From contig NZ_FOPS01000005.1 in the NCBI RefSeq assembly GCF_900113545.1, positions 124,001-188,000 on the forward strand: a stretch of DNA of 64,000 nucleotides, written 5' to 3'. The DNA is from Neisseria elongata subsp. elongata (GTDB lineage Bacteria > Pseudomonadota > Gammaproteobacteria > Burkholderiales > Neisseriaceae). Below, in pieces: positions 7,774-17,449 of the stretch. How positions within the stretch are numbered: the stretch's first letter is position 1; the number at the start of each line of letters is the position of its first letter. The translations under genes and the position numbers were made by a program. The notes below the pieces were generated by a model, which saw only the letters and a program-made list of their open reading frames with translations, did no database searches and was not told the origin of the DNA.

Positions 7774-8262
7774 TTACATGAAGCTGCTGAAACGGCCGCC
7801 GCCACCGCCTTTGATTTCCATGTCGCATTCGGGGAATTTTTCCGATTCCCCTTTTTCATAACGGAGGCGTTCTTCTTGGGTACAGAATTTGAGCTCCTGA
7901 ATGCCCAAGCCGTCCATTGTGTCGTTAATCAGATTGGTCACATTACGGCCGCCTTCGTCGATACTGCCCTGCTTTTGCTCCATCGCGCGGGCAGCTTCTT
8001 TCAGCCCGGCCAAGGCCGGCTGCTTCAGGCATTCCACCAGGGTGTCGGCCTTGTCGTAATCTTGCTGTACAACCGGCAGGGCGCATTCGGAGCGTAACAG
8101 GCTTTTGCTGGTTTCAGATACGGTTTTGAAAACGCCTTGCGTAGCCGCACCCACCATATCCGCGCCCATTTGGCTGATGCTTTTCCAGTTTGTACCGTCT
8201 TTAGCGGCAGCCGAACCGCCTGCCAGTGTGATGCATAGGGCAAGTAGGATTTTGCGCATCAT
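7774..8262 (-). CDS. Hypothetical secreted protein
   Basis: A 162-residue protein with a Sec signal peptide (MRKILLALCITLAGGSAAAKD, cleavage probably after the AAA near residue 21). The mature part is helical and charged, holds four cysteines (SECALP, VECLKQ, KFCTQ and PECDME), and ends in a GGGGGRFSSF tail. No family recognised. It starts three bases after the stop of the entericidin-like lipoprotein gene without its own Shine-Dalgarno, so it is probably translationally coupled to that gene. Confidence 0.65.
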   Translation of the reverse strand: MMRKILLALCITLAGGSAAAKDGTNWKSISQMGADMVGAATQGVFKTVSETSKSLLRSECALPVVQQDYDKADTLVECLKQPALAGLKEAARAMEQKQGSIDEGGRNVTNLINDTMDGLGIQELKFCTQEERLRYEKGESEKFPECDMEIKGGGGGRFSSFM

Positions 8263-8265
8263 GGT

Positions 8266-8403
8266 TTAGCGGTGTTTATGCTGATTTTGATAATCTTCGT
8301 TCCATGCCTGAACGGCGGTGTTGGCATCGCGCGCTATGGAATGCACGGTGTTGCAGGCCGACAAGATGCCGCATAAAACGGCAAACAAAATTGCTTTTTT
8401 CAT
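8266..8403 (-). CDS. Entericidin EcnA/B-like small lipoprotein
   Basis: A 45-residue protein starting MKKAILFAVLCGILSACNTV. The lipobox LSAC puts the lipidated cysteine at residue 16, followed by NTVHSIARDANTAVQ, which resembles the CNTxxGxGxDxxxxG start of mature entericidins. Those are tiny cell-envelope lipoproteins reported to act as a bacteriolytic toxin/antidote pair. Start is the ATG directly behind AAGGAACAATCG of leader copy D; an in-frame extension into the leader exists but would bury the signal peptide. Confidence 0.7.
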   Translation of the reverse strand: MKKAILFAVLCGILSACNTVHSIARDANTAVQAWNEDYQNQHKHR

Positions 8404-8494
8404 CGATTGTTCCTTAATGGTTGGTGCTTTGCCGTTGAGGACGGCCGGATCAGAATTTATTGGGGATGTTTCAACACAGGGCTGTGTTTTATAG
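8404..8494 (-). promoter_or_regulatory. Recurring 5' leader element, copy D (partial)
   Basis: On the minus strand it has the palindrome AACACAGCCCTGTGTT, then about 50 nt of unlike sequence and the family 3' end ACCATTAAGGAACAATCG before the ATG. The central CATAAGG box is not preserved. A GCTATAAAA stretch just upstream could be a -10 box. Confidence 0.45.
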
Positions 8495-8530
8495 CGGGCA
8501 AACAAAACGGCGGCATTCTAACCGATTTTT

Positions 8531-9127
8531 TCAGGCCGTCAATAAACCCGCCGCTTCAAAAAACGCCCGATACGCCGCCGCCTTCTTCGCCAAACTCAAA
8601 GGATAGGCGCGTGAGGTGGACGGCAGGCGGGTCAGGGTCAAGTCCCGCCCGGCAAACGGAAACGGCACGGTTTCACCCGTTTTCGGCATTTTGATGCCGC
8701 CGCCCTGAATATCGAGCAAGATTTCCGTTGCCTTACCGCCGGTGGTGCAGATATAGCAGCAGTCGGGCATCTGCGCCAACACCGCCGCCAAATCGACGGT
8801 TTCGACCACTTGCAGGAATTTGTCAGACGCATTGCCGTGTTCCCGTACGGCCTTTAAGACTGTCGGACAGGAAGCAATACCCTTTGTCCGCAGGAATGCT
8901 TTGATTTTCTCCGCGTCAAATGCTTTTTCAGACGGCCTCTGAAAGTATGCCGCATCATTGAAAAACACCAGCCCGTAAATGCGCCACATATCGTTTTGGA
9001 AATTCGGATAATGAAACTGCATCGCGCGTTTGTCTTCCGTAGGCGGGAACGTACCCATCATCATGACGGTTGCCGCCGGCGGCAGCAGGGCGGGGAAAGG
9101 ATGGGTTTCGATGATTTGATCGGTCAT
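8531..9127 (-). CDS. Uracil-DNA glycosylase-like protein
   Basis: A 198-residue cytoplasmic protein. MMMGTFPP at about residues 22-29 corresponds to the N-terminal uracil-binding strand motif of the UDG superfamily (compare GTFPS/GQNPG), followed by a region with WRIYG and FFND. LPSTSRAYPL near residue 168 matches the C-terminal HPSPLS-type motif, with Leu-Pro replacing His-Pro. Such enzymes remove damaged or deaminated bases. The histidine replacement makes activity uncertain. Within it AYFQRPSEKAF is a DUS read in frame. Confidence 0.65.
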   Translation of the reverse strand: MTDQIIETHPFPALLPPAATVMMMGTFPPTEDKRAMQFHYPNFQNDMWRIYGLVFFNDAAYFQRPSEKAFDAEKIKAFLRTKGIASCPTVLKAVREHGNASDKFLQVVETVDLAAVLAQMPDCCYICTTGGKATEILLDIQGGGIKMPKTGETVPFPFAGRDLTLTRLPSTSRAYPLSLAKKAAAYRAFFEAAGLLTA

Positions 9128-9281
9128 GCTCGGTTTGGCTTTCCGTTTGTCGGTTTGAAGCTTTTCAGGCCGTCTGAAAGCATAGTGAATTAACTAAAAA
9201 TGCTATTGTGTCGGCTTGCCTTGCCCTATTATCTGTACCGTCCGCAATTCGCCGCTTTGTCGCGTTGTTTTATTGACCGGC

Positions 9282-10175
9282 TTATTCCGTTGCGGCACGG
9301 AGAAGTTGTTTGCCCCAGCAGCTTGGGGGCAGCTTAGCTTGGGTTTCAATGCGGACAATATCGGCTTGCCGTGCATCCCACTGCAGCCGTTCCCCGCCCG
9401 ATAAAGGCGGACAGGCGGCAGCGATCCGTTTGTCCAATAAAAGATCGAGTTTGGTGATTCTGTTTTGCTCAAGCCAAACCGTACCAAACGGCGGCAGTAT
9501 CATCAGGCGGGCGACCCATTCGTTTTCCTCATCACGGCTCCGCTCTACTTCAGACCATTTAAGCGTCGCTCCCAACCACGGCACATCCTGCTCCACAGCT
9601 GTCGCCAGACGGCAGGAATCCAAGCGGTAATCGGCGGGCGACACGGGTTTGCGCCCCGACTTGTCCGCAAACCGCCACCCTATCGGTTCCCCAGTATCGC
9701 AATCCCAACCTTCAATCGGTATGTGTCCGGGCTGTTGTCTGGTTTCAAGATATACGCCGGATATACCGTAATCGTGCGCCACATGCTCCATTTCAGCCAC
9801 TTTCACACCGTGCCAATCAAGCGGAACGGCAAACTCGGCTGTGGAAAAAGCCGCAAAATCAGGTTGCTTACCATACTTGACCGGCTGCACGGTCAGCTTT
9901 GCCCCTTTGGGCAACGGAATGCCGTCTATAACCATATCCTGCTGCAACTCCTGATTCGCAGAAGCAAAATAAGCCCTTTCGCGGAAATAAGATGCCAACC
10001 AAACGATACCCGCCAGCACGCCCAGCAAGACATATGCCCCGCTTATCGAGCGTATCTGCCGATTGTGCGAGCCAAACAGAGCCGCCAGGGCAACCAGCCA
10101 CAAAACCGCAGCTGCAGCCGCAATAACAAGCAACCAAACAACTAGTGGCGCCAGTGCGCTTCCGTCCCCCATCAT
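9282..10175 (-). CDS. Hypothetical membrane protein, paralogue 1 of a tandem pair
   Basis: 297 residues with two N-terminal membrane helices (about 8-34 and 44-62) and a C-terminal domain of about 230 residues. It shares with the next gene the blocks IDGIPLPKGAKLTVQP, DF.AFS..E...P.DW..V.V.EMEHV..Y, EGW.C, GRKPVSPADYRLDSC and a final SCWGKQLLRA. The family is unknown to me. Two adjacent ATGs (10175, 10172) follow AAAAAGGAAAG. A DUS separates it from its paralogue. Confidence 0.7.
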   Translation of the reverse strand: MMGDGSALAPLVVWLLVIAAAAAVLWLVALAALFGSHNRQIRSISGAYVLLGVLAGIVWLASYFRERAYFASANQELQQDMVIDGIPLPKGAKLTVQPVKYGKQPDFAAFSTAEFAVPLDWHGVKVAEMEHVAHDYGISGVYLETRQQPGHIPIEGWDCDTGEPIGWRFADKSGRKPVSPADYRLDSCRLATAVEQDVPWLGATLKWSEVERSRDEENEWVARLMILPPFGTVWLEQNRITKLDLLLDKRIAAACPPLSGGERLQWDARQADIVRIETQAKLPPSCWGKQLLRAATE

Positions 10176-10202
10176 CTTTCCTTTTTAACGCATTCAGACG
10201 GC

Positions 10203-11126
10203 CTATTCCCTCTGTTCCCCATCTTTCGGCACAGGTCGGACAACCTTTTTACCCCAGCAATATTCGGGTAAATCGACATAGCTTCTTATCGTAACGACAT
10301 CCGGCTGTTTGCTGTCCCATTCCAATGAGGCCCCCTCATCGGCAATCGCGCAGCCCTGCAGATTTTTTTGGCTAAACGACAAATTGATACTGCTTATCCG
10401 TTTGTCTGCGTCAAAATAAACCTTGCCCCAATAGGGCAGGTTCTCCGAAAGGATATCCGCCTCCCAATATGCCCCCAACTGCTCGTACCTCACCTTTTCC
10501 AAGGGCAGTTTCATCGCTTCCGGCCATTGCGGGACCGATACTTCCGCCGACTTGTCCAATAGGCATTCCAACAGCCTGTAGTCGGCCGGATTTGACGGTT
10601 TCCGTCCGTTCTCGTTCTTCACGCCCCAAAGGATATCGTTGTCGCTACGGCAACGCCAACCCTCCACTTCCACCACACCTCCCGTGCCGTTGCCGGAGCG
10701 CGTGGTCAAAGTCGCCTCATAATGTCCATCGTACTGACTGACAACACGCTCCATCTCACCAACTGTAACGCTTTTCCAATCAATCGGATGAAGGTATTCG
10801 ACGCGGGAGAAGGTGGAAAAATCGGGGACTTTCTTTATCCCCATTTGAGGCTCTACAACCAACCTCGAACCGGCTGGTATGCGGATGCCGTCAATCAATA
10901 ATTCCTTGTCATTCTCTTGATAACGGGATTCCTCATACGCCTGCTCTCCCATATCATCAATGACGGAAAGGATAAAACCCGACAGAATCAGCAAATTAAG
11001 CACTATTGCCAAAGTCTTGATTACGGGATTTTTAGCTACAAAAATTGCTACGATACTCGCAAGCCACACTCCGAAAGCAACAAGTATCAAAAAACCCAAG
11101 CCGTAAAATAAAGCGTCCAAACCCAT
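10203..11126 (-). CDS. Hypothetical membrane protein, paralogue 2 of a tandem pair
   Basis: 307 residues with the same layout as the downstream neighbour: helices at about 5-31 and 36-56, then a soluble domain containing IDGIRIPAGSRLVVEP, DFSTFSRVEYLHPIDW, VTVGEMERVV, EGWRCRSD, GRKPSNPADYRLLEC and EYCWGKKVVRP. Conserved cysteines in the EGW.C, PADYRL..C and .YCWGK blocks suggest disulphides, hence an extracytoplasmic domain. The two genes look like an old duplication because spacing is kept while identity is moderate. Function unknown. Confidence 0.7.
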   Translation of the reverse strand: MGLDALFYGLGFLILVAFGVWLASIVAIFVAKNPVIKTLAIVLNLLILSGFILSVIDDMGEQAYEESRYQENDKELLIDGIRIPAGSRLVVEPQMGIKKVPDFSTFSRVEYLHPIDWKSVTVGEMERVVSQYDGHYEATLTTRSGNGTGGVVEVEGWRCRSDNDILWGVKNENGRKPSNPADYRLLECLLDKSAEVSVPQWPEAMKLPLEKVRYEQLGAYWEADILSENLPYWGKVYFDADKRISSINLSFSQKNLQGCAIADEGASLEWDSKQPDVVTIRSYVDLPEYCWGKKVVRPVPKDGEQRE

Positions 11127-11148
11127 ATCCTGTTTCCTTCCCTGGTTT

Positions 11149-11769
11149 TCAGACGGCCTTCAATGCCGCCGCGAATGCCTTGATTTTCAAAGCATCTTTA
11201 ATTCCTGCCGCGCTTTCCACACCGCCGGACACATCCACCGCCGCCGCCTCGCTGGTTTTCACCGCTTCGGCAACGTTCTCCGGCGTCAGCCCGCCCGCCA
11301 GAATCCACGTTTTACCGATGTTGCCGCGCAACAGTGTCCAGTCGAAACTTTGCCCCGTGCCGCCGTATTCGGTCGGATGGTAGGCATCGAACAACAGTGC
11401 GCGGGCATTGGGGAACTTGGTGCAGGCCGTCTGAATATCGGCAGCCGACCGCACGCGCACGGCTTTAAGATACGGCCGGTCGAACTGACGGCAGAAGTCA
11501 TCGTCTTCGTCGCCGTGGAACTGAATCACGTCTATCGGCACTTGACGCAGGATTTGACGGATAACGTCCGGTTGCTCGTTCACAAACAGCGCGACTGCCG
11601 ACACAAACGGCGGCAACACCGCCGCAATTTCCCTTGCCTGCACCGCCGTTACCGCGCGTTTGCTTTTGGCGTAAAACACCAGCCCGACTGCATCCGCGCC
11701 CACTTCGGCGGCAGCCAGTGCGTCTTCGGGGCGAGTGATGCCGCAGATTTTGATACGGATGGGTTTCAT
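11149..11769 (-). CDS. trpF: Phosphoribosylanthranilate isomerase
   Basis: A 206-residue TIM-barrel enzyme catalysing the Amadori rearrangement of PRA to CdRP in tryptophan synthesis. Visible: [12 protein letters not shown] at the N-terminus (catalytic Cys9), [21 protein letters not shown] near 85, LLFDAY (catalytic Asp region), [11 protein letters not shown] and VDVSGGVES at the phosphate-binding end. Start is ATG at complement 11769; a TTG just before it belongs to leader copy C. The last codons Ala-Val-stop are formed by a DUS. No other trp genes are near. Confidence 0.93.
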   Translation of the reverse strand: MKPIRIKICGITRPEDALAAAEVGADAVGLVFYAKSKRAVTAVQAREIAAVLPPFVSAVALFVNEQPDVIRQILRQVPIDVIQFHGDEDDDFCRQFDRPYLKAVRVRSAADIQTACTKFPNARALLFDAYHPTEYGGTGQSFDWTLLRGNIGKTWILAGGLTPENVAEAVKTSEAAAVDVSGGVESAAGIKDALKIKAFAAALKAV

Positions 11770-11901
11770 CAAAACTTCCTTTATGGTTCAGACTCCGCGC
11801 TTTTTAATGCTCAAAGCAAAGGGCTTTCGGCAGAAATATAACTCCTACCGGCGATAAAATACACAGGGCGTCGCTTATGTCGCATACTGTGCGTTAAAGC
11901 A
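11770..11901 (-). promoter_or_regulatory. Recurring 5' leader element, copy C
   Basis: It fills the spacer between the acidic-protein stop and trpF. Minus-strand landmarks: TTTAACGCACAGTATGCGAC, then ATAAGCGACGCCCTGTGTAT (matching CACATAAGGCGCAGCCCTGT of copy A), and the 3' end ACCATAAAGGAAGTTTTG directly before ATG. A 32-codon frame (complement 11811-11909) gives THSMRHKRRPVYFIAGR, comparable with QHTGPHIRRSPVCCPDLE of copy A. Confidence 0.55.
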
Positions 11902-12276
11902 TCACTCATTTCTTTCAGACGGCCTATCCATACAGCGAAAAACGTAATCCGCCACCGTGCGATAGTCATACCCCAAACGGTTGGAAACGGCAGCGGCCAA
12001 TGCCTGCTCATTTTCAGAATTGCCCATATCGGCAGCCAAATCGACAAACAAATCGGCAATTTCCGCCGCACCGATATTGCGAAATGCGGCGGCAAATCCG
12101 TCGGCCAGAAATTCCGCAGCATAATCATCGGCAAAATCAGCCCCCATATCGCACAGCAATTCGGCTTCGGCAATCAGAAAAACCGTACGCTGCCAATTAT
12201 TCAAACCGTCCATTCCGTTCAGCCGCCCTGCTTCGACCGCCTCCGCAATCGCCCCTTCGACATCACGCATCGTCAT
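11902..12276 (-). CDS. Small acidic hypothetical protein
   Basis: 124 residues, strongly acidic (about two dozen Asp/Glu against nine Arg) and Ala-rich. It reads [20 protein letters not shown] at the start and has [21 protein letters not shown] in the middle. All-helical by appearance, with no signal peptide. The acidity and size recall DNA-mimic or immunity proteins, but no motif proves that. Its ATG overlaps the stop of truA (ATGA), so it is coupled to that gene. Leader copy C starts at its stop codon. Confidence 0.6.
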   Translation of the reverse strand: MTMRDVEGAIAEAVEAGRLNGMDGLNNWQRTVFLIAEAELLCDMGADFADDYAAEFLADGFAAAFRNIGAAEIADLFVDLAADMGNSENEQALAAAVSNRLGYDYRTVADYVFRCMDRPSERNE

Positions 12277-13103
12277 AAACCGCCTTCAAACGGCCACAAC
12301 CAATCGGGCGGCGGCGGCACGGGCAGGCCGAACTCGGGCGGATAATCCACACCCGTCAGATACAGCCCGTCCGGCATAAAGGTCGGCGGGGCTTTCAGAC
12401 GGCTTTTTTCGGCCAACAGTTCGGCAAAACCCTGCATACTCAAACGTCCGTTGCCCACATACACCAGCGCGCCAACGATATTGCGCACCATATGATGCAA
12501 AAAGGCATTGCCGTGTAGATCCAAAGCCATCAATTGCGGTGTGCCGTGCAAAACCACGCTATATAAAGTTTTGACCGGAGATTTTGCCTGACACTGCGAC
12601 GCGCGAAAACTGGAAAAATCATGTTCGCCGACCAACAGCGCGGCAGCAGCCTGCATGGCGGCAAAATCCAGCGGCGTATGCGTCCAACCGACACGGGCGG
12701 CCAACAACGGCGAACGGACAGGCGAAGATTGCAGCACATAACGGTAGCGGCGGCCGAAAGCATCAAAACGCGCATGAAAATGCGGCGCAACCCGCTTGGC
12801 CTGCCAAACAGCCACGCCTTGCGGCAACAGGCTGTTCACGCCGCGTATCCATGACTGCTCGCCGCGCTCGGCAGCAGTATCGAAATGTACCACCTGAGCC
12901 GTGGCATGCACACCCGTATCCGTTCGGCCTGCAGCAACGACATTCACCGTTTCACCGGCAATTTGACTCAATGCCGATTCCAAAGCCGCCTGAACCGAAA
13001 CTACCCCGTCGGCCTGTTTTTGCCAACCGAAAAACCGACTGCCGTCGTAAGACAACGTCAATGCCCAGCGGCTGGTGCTTTCAGACGGCCTCTCTAATAT
13101 CAT
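12273..13103 (-). CDS. truA: tRNA pseudouridine(38-40) synthase
   Basis: 276 residues from ATG at complement 13103 (GCAGGG precedes it). Longer frames upstream are not conserved-looking, and [19 protein letters not shown] is the usual TruA beginning. The catalytic aspartate is Asp62 in [18 protein letters not shown]. The tail [20 protein letters not shown] and LYLTGVDYP are also typical. It converts U38-40 of the tRNA anticodon arm to pseudouridine. It lies downstream of fimV on the same strand. RPSEST at the N-terminus is a DUS read in frame. Confidence 0.93.
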   Translation of the reverse strand: MILERPSESTSRWALTLSYDGSRFFGWQKQADGVVSVQAALESALSQIAGETVNVVAAGRTDTGVHATAQVVHFDTAAERGEQSWIRGVNSLLPQGVAVWQAKRVAPHFHARFDAFGRRYRYVLQSSPVRSPLLAARVGWTHTPLDFAAMQAAAALLVGEHDFSSFRASQCQAKSPVKTLYSVVLHGTPQLMALDLHGNAFLHHMVRNIVGALVYVGNGRLSMQGFAELLAEKSRLKAPPTFMPDGLYLTGVDYPPEFGLPVPPPPDWLWPFEGGL

Positions 13104-13243
13104 GACCCTGCATTCCAAAAAAACATCATTAAAAATATCGGGCGGCATTATATCCAGCAGCTTAAATTCGAACCAGCCGCCATCGCAACCCCATGATAAA
13201 AATAAACCCCGAGTATAAACCCGGGGTTTCATTCCGATTACTG

Positions 13244-16027
13244 TCAGCCTCCGATACTGTTCAGCAATGCCCTCGATTTCGCCTGTATCTCACCGCTGGA
13301 CTCTTCAATCAATTCATTCAAAGTCTCGCGGGCGGCCTCAGGATCACCAATCTCAATATACATTTCCGCCAATTCGTACTTCGCTTCAAGCGGGGCAGTC
13401 ATACCGACCGATTCGGAAACGAATGCCGGTTTACTGTCGCCCTCGGCCATATCCAAATCAGACCAGTCAATGGCCAACTCATCGGACGAATCTGCCGAAC
13501 CATCGTCAAAAGTAATATTGGTATCGCTGAAATCAACCTCGTTATCCGACCAACCTTTACTACCGGCTGCAGACACCTCAGGCTCAGCTTGAACCGCCTG
13601 TGCTTCCTGTACTTCCGGGATTTGCACGTTGAAATCAGGCAACTCGTCGGCTGCCACCGTCTCAACAACCTCCTCTTCGGCAACCTGAACTGTTTCAACG
13701 GCAGGAACAGATACCGGCTCAACCTCAGGAATTTCAGGCTCTAAAATTTCGGGAACTGCAACTTCAGGAGCAAAAGGTTCTTCAGCTTCAAACGAAAACG
13801 GCTCGACAGCTGCAGGTTGAGGCTCTTCGACCAAAGCTGTTTCAGGTACAGCAACAGGCTCGAACTCAACCGTTTCGGCAGATTCAACAGCTTCCACCTC
13901 AACCGACGGCTGGCTGACTTCAGCCTGCTCAACCGGCATAGGCTCCAATGCAAACGACAATGTCGGCACCGGTGTTTCAACATCAACCTTGACCGTTTCA
14001 GGTTCAGACAGCGCATCAGTATCAAATGGCTGGTCATCCACAACAAAAGCCAATGCCTCTTCCGCAGGCTCTGCTGTTTTTTCCTCTATAGGCGTTGCCG
14101 CAACCACCTCAGCAGGCTCGGGAGCGACAAATTCCAACGCATCTTCGACCGTTGTTTCAGTTGCAACTTGGATGTCCTCCGCAAACACCTCCTGTCCGGC
14201 TTGCGGAGTTTCGGCAACAGGCTGGATTTCTTCAGATGAAACCACTGCAAATTCCAGCGGTTCTTCAATTTCGGCAACCTGCCCGATATCATTTTCTGCC
14301 CATGAAACTGTTGCAGGCTCGACAATCTCGTTCTCTGCCACATATGCAACTTCGGAAGCCGGCGAAGCTGTTTTCCGTTCTTCGTATTTAGCAATTGCTT
14401 CGGGATTAGCCCACGAAGTAATGGTTTCCTCTGCCGCTTCGTTTTGCTCTGTTTCCACCGCTTCAGACCAATCAAGTACAGGGGCAGATTCGGTTGTTAC
14501 GGTTTCAATAGGAGCAGGAGACGGTTCAACAGCTGGCGGGGTGACAGAAGCATCTTTGACCAGACCAAAATCATCAGGTTCAAATACGCTGTCGGTTGAT
14601 TCAATATTGTCCCAATCGGCATTGGCTCGGCTCAGGGTTTCTTCATCATCCGTAACAGCACTACTCACAATGCCGGCTTGCTGCTGATCAATGGACAGCG
14701 CATTCAGATTTAAATCGAAGCCGTCATCCTGCGATGCAGGCTTATCGTCACCGACCACCTCGAAGAATACGTCATCGTCTTCTACATCATCTGCCGCCAT
14801 CGCGGTTTCGGCCATTGCCGTTTCTTTAGTGATAGGTGCTTTCGGGTGTTCCGGCTTAGCTATGGGCTGATGCAAACGTATGCCATCATTCTGCTCATCA
14901 AACGGAGTTTCTTCTCCGAGTTGATCACCTTGGCGTGATTTGGCTGCGGCTTTGCGATCTAAAAACAGCTTGGCCAATAGCAAGATAATCGTCAAACCTA
15001 TACCACCGGCCAAAACCAGTTTCCACAAAGAACCGCCTTCATCTTCCGAGCCGGTATCTTCGGCTTCCGCAGGCTGCGGCTTGATCTTGGCACTTTCCTC
15101 TTCGGAAACTACAGGCTGAGACGGTGTGGCAGGAGCCACCTCTTTAGATGCTTGCTGCACTTCCGAAATAGGCTGAACAGGAGGCACCTGTTCGGACGGT
15201 TTCGAATCCTCAACCACTTCCTGTTTAACTATCTTCTCTTGAGGCTCTGTAGCAACTGGTTCTTGTTTTTTAGGTTCTGTTTTTTCTTCAACAGGTTTTA
15301 CCTGTTCTTTTTCTTTTGTTTCTGCTGCCGGCTTAATAGGGGGAGCCTCCTTCGCAGGCTTTTTCTCTACCTGAACTGAAGCCGATTGTTTGAACGAAGA
15401 AGGTAAATCTAAAACAACGCCTGCAAAAAGCTGATTGGGATTGCGGCCCAACTTTTTCTGGTTGGCATTGATTAACGCCCGAACTGCCTGATCTACCGGC
15501 ATATTGGCGGGTTTCAGCTGTTCGGCAATAATTGTCAGCGTTTCGCCAGTCTGTACCGTATGCTGCCCGGATGTCGCTACCGGGGCGGCATCTATCTTCT
15601 TCTTACCCGAATCGGGAACCGGATTCTTTTTCTCGGCGGCTTCGCGCTCGGCTTTTTTAGCCTCGGCCACGGCAGCTTTCGCTTTGGCGCTGGAAGGATC
15701 AAGTACGGCCGTGTATTGACGTGACTGCCCTTTCACACCCATCTGAAACACGATGACAGGCTCATTAATGGCACCAGACGAACGCAGACTGACAATTGCA
15801 TCATTGCCTGATTTGCGTACATTTGCCTTCAACCGATTATCGGACAAGTTGAGTTTGGTGCCCCTTAATAATTCTTTTGCTTCTTTTCCTGTCACGGTAA
15901 CTGTTGCGGAAAATGGTTCGCCCAAACCGGAACTTACTCTCAACCCACCCAAGGCTGCTACGGAACCGGTGGAGGCCAACAGCGACACAGACAATGCTAT
16001 CAGTTTGATTTTACTATCCACTTTCAA
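13244..16027 (-). CDS. fimV: FimV/HubP family protein (TspA homologue)
   Basis: 927 residues. Signal peptide (1-25, ending SVAALGG), then a FimV N-terminal domain ([20 protein letters not shown]), a LysM domain at about 153-212 ([18 protein letters not shown]), a Pro/Glu/Lys-rich stretch, one membrane helix at about 340-357 ([20 protein letters not shown]), and some 500 residues of very acidic, low-complexity Glu/Val/Ala/Pro sequence. It ends in the FimV C-terminal domain, with the TPR-like [20 protein letters not shown]. Neisseria members are called TspA. FimV/HubP proteins organise the cell pole and type IV pilus function. Neighbours yciB-yciI-bolA-PPIase match the meningococcal tspA locus as I remember it. 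Confidence 0.88.
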   Translation of the reverse strand: MKVDSKIKLIALSVSLLASTGSVAALGGLRVSSGLGEPFSATVTVTGKEAKELLRGTKLNLSDNRLKANVRKSGNDAIVSLRSSGAINEPVIVFQMGVKGQSRQYTAVLDPSSAKAKAAVAEAKKAEREAAEKKNPVPDSGKKKIDAAPVATSGQHTVQTGETLTIIAEQLKPANMPVDQAVRALINANQKKLGRNPNQLFAGVVLDLPSSFKQSASVQVEKKPAKEAPPIKPAAETKEKEQVKPVEEKTEPKKQEPVATEPQEKIVKQEVVEDSKPSEQVPPVQPISEVQQASKEVAPATPSQPVVSEEESAKIKPQPAEAEDTGSEDEGGSLWKLVLAGGIGLTIILLLAKLFLDRKAAAKSRQGDQLGEETPFDEQNDGIRLHQPIAKPEHPKAPITKETAMAETAMAADDVEDDDVFFEVVGDDKPASQDDGFDLNLNALSIDQQQAGIVSSAVTDDEETLSRANADWDNIESTDSVFEPDDFGLVKDASVTPPAVEPSPAPIETVTTESAPVLDWSEAVETEQNEAAEETITSWANPEAIAKYEERKTASPASEVAYVAENEIVEPATVSWAENDIGQVAEIEEPLEFAVVSSEEIQPVAETPQAGQEVFAEDIQVATETTVEDALEFVAPEPAEVVAATPIEEKTAEPAEEALAFVVDDQPFDTDALSEPETVKVDVETPVPTLSFALEPMPVEQAEVSQPSVEVEAVESAETVEFEPVAVPETALVEEPQPAAVEPFSFEAEEPFAPEVAVPEILEPEIPEVEPVSVPAVETVQVAEEEVVETVAADELPDFNVQIPEVQEAQAVQAEPEVSAAGSKGWSDNEVDFSDTNITFDDGSADSSDELAIDWSDLDMAEGDSKPAFVSESVGMTAPLEAKYELAEMYIEIGDPEAARETLNELIEESSGEIQAKSRALLNSIGG

Positions 16028-16318
16028 AATTTATCCCCTGATTATTCGGCGGCATGATTTCAACGCCCACAATTCAGCTTCCTATCATATCTTTTATTTA
16101 CCTTTCTTGCCAAATTTAATCATAAGAAAATATCTATTACTCATACGTCTTGTCGCTATCTTGCCATTACGCTTGCCTACATCGCTTACGCATTCCCCAC
16201 ATCAACAACTTCCATCTCTGCCTTACCTCATTCAGGCAACCATGAAAAGGATGCAAAAATCAGCGGCTATCTGTATGATGGCGGTTTTCATTTAAATCAT
16301 TCTTATATTTTTATTTAT
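16028..16318. other. AT-rich divergent intergenic region between fimV and yciB
   Basis: 291 bp without a convincing gene. It holds the fimV promoter (minus strand) and presumably the yciB promoter; TATATT about 10 nt before the yciB ATG is a weak -10 candidate. No uptake sequence or hairpin is seen. Confidence 0.6.
16084..16113 (-). promoter_or_regulatory. Predicted sigma-70 promoter of fimV
   Basis: Minus strand TTGGCA (16108-16113), 18-nt spacer, TATGAT (16084-16089), about 57 nt before the fimV ATG. Confidence 0.55.
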
Positions 16319-16870
16319 ATGAAAGCTGCCAGCGATTTTATTGCCGTCATACTCTTTTTTCTAACCTACATCCTAACTAAGAATATTATTTGGGCAACGT
16401 CTGTTGCCGTTGTTGCCGGTATTGCCCAGGCGGCATTTTTGTGGTGGAAATTCAGAAAACTGGAAACAATGCAATGGGTCAGCCTGTTGTTAATCGTCGT
16501 TTTCGGCGGAGCCACCATTTTAACCGGCAACCGTACCTTCATCATGTGGAAACCAACCCTGCTCTTTTGGACCGGCGCCATTGCCATCCTAATCAGCAAC
16601 ATCATTAAGAAAAACGGTCTTCAAGCCCTACTGGGTAAAGAGATTTCGTTACCGGATGCCGTGTGGAAAAAATTGGCAATAAGCTGGATGTTCTTCCTTA
16701 TTATTATGGGTTTTGTCAATTTAGCTGTCGCTTATCCTTTTTCCGCAGAGCGTGAGGCCGTCTGGAACAATTACAAATTTTTCGGTGCCATTCCGCTGAC
16801 TTTCCTTTTTTCTTTGGCACAAGTTATCTATCTGAACCGTTACCTCCCCAAGGAGAACAAAAATGACTGA
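16319..16870 (+). CDS. yciB: Septation protein A / YciB inner-membrane protein
   Basis: 183 residues, five predicted helices. The beginning (FIAVILFFLTYILTKNIIWAT), WWKFRKLETMQWVSLLLIVVFGGATIL, FIMWKPTLLFW and GFVNLAVAYPFSAEREAVWNNYKFFGAIPLTFLF are the IspZ/YciB family pattern. The family interacts with elongation and division machinery and affects cell-envelope integrity. Start ATG 16319 lacks a strong Shine-Dalgarno, but no better start fits the family. Its end overlaps yciI by 8 nt. Confidence 0.9.
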   Translation: MKAASDFIAVILFFLTYILTKNIIWATSVAVVAGIAQAAFLWWKFRKLETMQWVSLLLIVVFGGATILTGNRTFIMWKPTLLFWTGAIAILISNIIKKNGLQALLGKEISLPDAVWKKLAISWMFFLIIMGFVNLAVAYPFSAEREAVWNNYKFFGAIPLTFLFSLAQVIYLNRYLPKENKND

Positions 16871-17159
16871 ACAATACTATATGCTGCTGGCAACAGACGG
16901 CGAAGATGTGCATGAGGCACGCATGGCAGCCCGGCCCGACCATCTGGCCCGCTTGGAACACCTGCAATCTGAAGGCCGCCTGCTTACTGCCGGTCCAAAC
17001 CCATTACCCGACAACGCCGACCGTGTTTCCGGCAGCCTGATTATCGCTTCCTTCCCCTCACTCGATGCAGCCCAAGAATGGGCGGAGCAAGACCCTTATG
17101 TAGAAGCGGGCGTATACGAAGAAATATTGATCAAACCCTATAAAGCGGTTTTTAAATGA
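16863..17159 (+). CDS. yciI: YciI family protein
   Basis: 98 residues with the YciI-like dimeric alpha+beta barrel pattern: YYMLLATDG at the start, the conserved Ala-Arg-x-Asp-His element in AARPDHLARLEHL, GRLLTAGPNP, GSLIIASFPSLDAAQEWAEQDPYVEAGVYE (His/Asp pair of the putative active site) and a final KPYKAVF. Function in the cell is unclear. It overlaps yciB at its start and bolA at its stop (ATGA), so the three genes form one translational unit. Confidence 0.9.
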   Translation: MTEQYYMLLATDGEDVHEARMAARPDHLARLEHLQSEGRLLTAGPNPLPDNADRVSGSLIIASFPSLDAAQEWAEQDPYVEAGVYEEILIKPYKAVFK

Positions 17160-17437
17160 CGCTCTGCATGGAACAGCAAATTCAGACGGCCTTAGGGCAT
17201 TTAAGTCCCGAGATATTCGAATTCTCCGACGAAAGCCACCTCCATGCCGGACATGCCGGCAATCAAGGCGGCGGACATTACCGCATCCTTGTGGTAAGTA
17301 CGGCCTTTCACGACATCCCGCGCCTTCAGCGTCAAAGGATGGTTAAAGAGGCTTTGCACGAATGGTTTTCAGACGGCCGCATCCATGCCCTCAGCATCCG
17401 CGCGCTCACACCCGACGAATACTTCCATCAGATTTAA
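17156..17437 (+). CDS. bolA: BolA family protein
   Basis: 93 residues from ATG 17156, which overlaps the yciI stop; a second ATG at 17168 (MEQQIQTAL) is the alternative and resembles the usual BolA start. BolA signatures: DESHLHAGHAGNQGGGHYRILVVS (conserved His and Gly), F.DIPRLQRQRMVKEAL and IHALSIRALTPDEY. BolA proteins bind monothiol glutaredoxins with a [2Fe-2S] cluster and influence morphology and stress response. The internal SDGRIH is a DUS read in frame. Confidence 0.9.
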   Translation: MTLCMEQQIQTALGHLSPEIFEFSDESHLHAGHAGNQGGGHYRILVVSTAFHDIPRLQRQRMVKEALHEWFSDGRIHALSIRALTPDEYFHQI

Positions 17438-17449
17438 GCGAGAAACAAA

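Noticed and set aside
13700-14500. Tandem DNA repeats or CRISPR-like array in fimV
   Set aside because: The repetition is only at the amino-acid composition level; no unit recurs at fixed length, and no CRISPR repeats exist in the window.
13989-14687. Ser/Thr/Ala-rich frame opposite fimV
   Set aside because: It is a shadow of the low-complexity Glu/Ala/Pro coding sequence.
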